Assembly: GCF_018882415.1 (NCBI RefSeq)
Contig: NZ_JACVOL010000001.1
Coordinates: 1,465,531 to 1,529,530 of the forward strand
Reading direction: 5' to 3'
From: Polynucleobacter sp. 86C-FISCH
GTDB taxonomy: Bacteria > Pseudomonadota > Gammaproteobacteria > Burkholderiales > Burkholderiaceae
Length of the DNA stretch: 64,000 bases
Made by a program: the position numbers and the translations under genes. The number at the start of each line of letters is the position of its first letter. Positions within the stretch are counted from its first letter, which is position 1. Below the pieces are notes generated by a model. It saw only the letters and a list, made by a program, of their open reading frames with translations, made no database searches and was not told the origin of the DNA. Shown here in pieces: positions 62,625 through 64,000 of the stretch.

Positions 62625-62651
62625 AGCCTAGCTTGCGAGCTAGGCTTTTTT
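62625..62651 (+). terminator. Rho-independent terminator after the small basic protein
   Basis: AGCCTAGCT and AGCTAGGCT make a perfect 9-pair stem with a TGCG loop, followed by six T. Confidence 0.93.
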
Positions 62652-62690
62652 ATTTCTAGTGCCTGAGCTTTAAGAGTGGATCGACTGGAC

Positions 62691-62984
62691 TTATATTGCA
62701 ATACTGAATAGGGTCAACTTCATTGCTTTGTTGCGATTGGGTACAAGTCCTTGGTACTCAGGGCTGTTGGCCCAAGTCTTCGCATCTTTTGCGCTAGGAA
62801 ATTCCAGCTCTACGAATGCGCTGAATTGCGCACAAGCAAGTTCATTCCAAAAAACGTCGGCAACGGCGCCCCGATTTTTGATTGAGCCTTTGTATAGCTC
62901 TACGGTCCGGCCTACTTGGGAGCGGTATTGCTCAAAAGCACCTTCATCCCGCAATTCAATCAACCCAATTACTTTTACCATCAT
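62691..62984 (-). CDS. DUF1330 family protein
   Basis: A 97-residue ferredoxin-like alpha/beta-barrel protein of DUF1330 (dimeric, NIPSNAP-like fold). KVIGLIELRDEGAFEQYRSQVGRTVELYKGS and FVELEFPSAKDAKTWANSPEYQGLVPNRNKAMKLTL fit the family. Function is unknown; some members may be monooxygenase-like. Two adjacent ATGs exist; the first is used. It is convergent with the preceding small gene and divergent from the cupin gene. Confidence 0.82.
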   Translation of the reverse strand: MMVKVIGLIELRDEGAFEQYRSQVGRTVELYKGSIKNRGAVADVFWNELACAQFSAFVELEFPSAKDAKTWANSPEYQGLVPNRNKAMKLTLFSIAI

Positions 62985-63041
62985 GACTCCCCATGAAAAT
63001 TGCTCAATGCCAGGTGAGTATATCCACGCTATAGTTGAGGC

Positions 63042-63311
63042 ATGAATTCAGAGGAATTTTTACAGTTACTGCGTCGGGATGGTTTTCCTGAGCCAGTAGA
63101 GGTTCAGCAAGCGCCCAAGGGGCAGCTTGGCATTCATGAGCATCCATTTGAAGTTAAGGCTCTTGTTGTCGAAGGCGATATCACCATCGTGATTGATGGC
63201 CTAAGTAAGATTTACAAAGCTGGAGAAATTTTTCATCTGGAATTTAAGCAGCCTCATGCAGAATCATATGGATCTGAGGGCGTGAAATACTTAGCCTCAA
63301 GAAAACAATAA
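63042..63311 (+). CDS. Small cupin-domain protein
   Basis: An 89-residue single-cupin protein. HEHPFEVKALVVEGDITIVIDG is the first cupin motif with two His and a Glu, and EIFHLEFKQPHAESYGSEG the second with His. That is the pattern of a metal-binding site. Small cupins can be isomerases, dioxygenases or ligand sensors; the substrate is not evident. It lies 13 bases before mmsB on the same strand and could be in its operon. Confidence 0.83.
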   Translation: MNSEEFLQLLRRDGFPEPVEVQQAPKGQLGIHEHPFEVKALVVEGDITIVIDGLSKIYKAGEIFHLEFKQPHAESYGSEGVKYLASRKQ

Positions 63312-63324
63312 AACTAGGAGCATT

Positions 63325-64000
63325 ATGAAAATCGGATTTATTGGACTTGGCAATATGGGCTTACCAATGGCCCTTAACTTATTAAAAGCGGGTCATCAGA
63401 TATCAGGCTTTGATTTGGCAAAGGGTCAATTAGATGCATTTGCTACTGCGGGAGGCATCGTTGCGGCTAATGCCAACGACACGGCAAAAGATGCTGATGT
63501 ATTGATTAGCATGCTGCCTGCGTCACGTCATGTTGAAGGTTTATATCTTGGTGATACAGGCTTGTTGGCAAGCGCTAATCCTAAAACTTTACTGATTGAT
63601 TGCTCAACCATTTCACCTAAGGTAGCGCAAGCAGTTGCTGCTGCAGCTAAGGCAAAAGGTTTTGTCATGATTGATGCGCCCGTCTCTGGTGGTACCGCTG
63701 GTGCGCAAGCTGGCACCTTAACGTTTATGGTTGGGGGTGATACTGGGGCGGTAGAGTGCGCCCGGCCAGTGCTTGAGAAGATGGGCAAGAATATTTTTCA
63801 TGCAGGCGCCAATGGAGCGGGGCAGACTGTTAAGGTTTGCAACAATATGCTCTTGGGTATTCAGATGCTTGGCACGAGTGAAGCGCTGCGCTTAGGTATT
63901 GCGAATGGCCTTGATCCCAAGGTACTGTCTGACATCATGACGAAGAGCTCGGGGCGCAATTGGGCGTTGGAGCTTTATAACCCTTGTCCAGGCGTTATGG
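63325..64000 (+). CDS. mmsB: 3-hydroxyisobutyrate dehydrogenase-type enzyme, 3' end outside the window
   Basis: The first 225 residues of a beta-hydroxyacid dehydrogenase; about 70 more are expected beyond the right edge. MKIGFIGLGNMGLPMALNLLKAGH is the NAD-binding site; DAPVSGGTAGAQAGTLTFMVGG and the catalytic lysine in GAGQTVKVCNNMLLG follow. The CNNMLLGIQMLGTSEALRLGIANGLDP stretch is closer to 3-hydroxyisobutyrate dehydrogenase than to tartronate semialdehyde reductase, but this cannot be settled without the C-terminus. AACTAGGAG precedes the ATG. Confidence 0.9.
   Translation, partial: MKIGFIGLGNMGLPMALNLLKAGHQISGFDLAKGQLDAFATAGGIVAANANDTAKDADVLISMLPASRHVEGLYLGDTGLLASANPKTLLIDCSTISPKVAQAVAAAAKAKGFVMIDAPVSGGTAGAQAGTLTFMVGGDTGAVECARPVLEKMGKNIFHAGANGAGQTVKVCNNMLLGIQMLGTSEALRLGIANGLDPKVLSDIMTKSSGRNWALELYNPCPGVM

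Overview
The window looks like a chromosomal segment from a betaproteobacterium of the Burkholderiales, most likely a small-genome freshwater lineage such as Polynucleobacter. This is an inference. It rests on the ratA-rnfH-guaB-guaA order, a membrane-bound formate dehydrogenase cluster with DUF3305/DUF3306 accessories, a Bug-type tricarboxylate binding protein, moderate GC, very short intergenic gaps and many overlapping start/stop codons. I see no rRNA, tRNA, CRISPR array, insertion sequence or phage gene. No gene-free gap exceeds 300 bases.

Layout. 1-4640: ratA (cut by the window edge), rnfH, and the GMP branch guaB and guaA. 3846-8017: a DUF455 ferritin-like protein paired with a B12-type radical SAM protein, then two tandem paralogous exported proteins of unknown function. 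8046-11242: queE and queD (7-deazaguanine pathway), tadA, ldcA and a SOUL haem-binding protein. 11239-16796 (minus strand): an envelope operon of GT39, YbhN-like flippase, GT9 and PAP2 genes, ending in rlmJ. 16844-20182: a DUF3047 lipoprotein, the copper ATPase and a divergent copper chaperone.

20318-32382 is the respiratory core. It holds apbC, DUF3305, DUF3306, a multi-cluster ferredoxin, a TorD-like chaperone, a small Tat protein, and the catalytic (Cys-type), Fe-S and cytochrome b subunits of a formate dehydrogenase with two small exported proteins. A convergent tungstate-type ABC transporter, which lacks its binding protein here, follows. The genes fit one job: building, feeding metal to and anchoring a periplasm-facing formate dehydrogenase.

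32449-40175: a Bfd-like protein, a YbhP-like phosphoesterase with cardiolipin synthase, a CoA-transferase/acyl-CoA dehydrogenase pair, a YqaA protein, 3-hydroxybutyrate dehydrogenase, Fe-SOD and a PuuD-like membrane protein. 40241-44415: a peroxide-defence locus (rubrerythrin, rubredoxin, rubredoxin reductase) divergent from an OxyR with both redox cysteines, followed by an Old Yellow Enzyme. 44445-47467: cytochrome b561 with a good Fur box, a bestrophin-like protein that seems to start at ATT, and L-lactate dehydrogenase. 47616-64000: two EamA transporters, a class V aminotransferase, nnrD, a beta-CASP nuclease, a leaderless solute-binding-like protein, a LOG protein, a channel-like protein, a BaiN-type flavoprotein, truncated haemoglobin, a four-rhodanese protein, a Bug protein, several small proteins and mmsB cut by the right edge.

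The points most worth a second look are the ATT-started bestrophin-like gene, the formate dehydrogenase maturation module, the OxyR/rubrerythrin locus with its candidate operator, and the DUF455/radical SAM pair.
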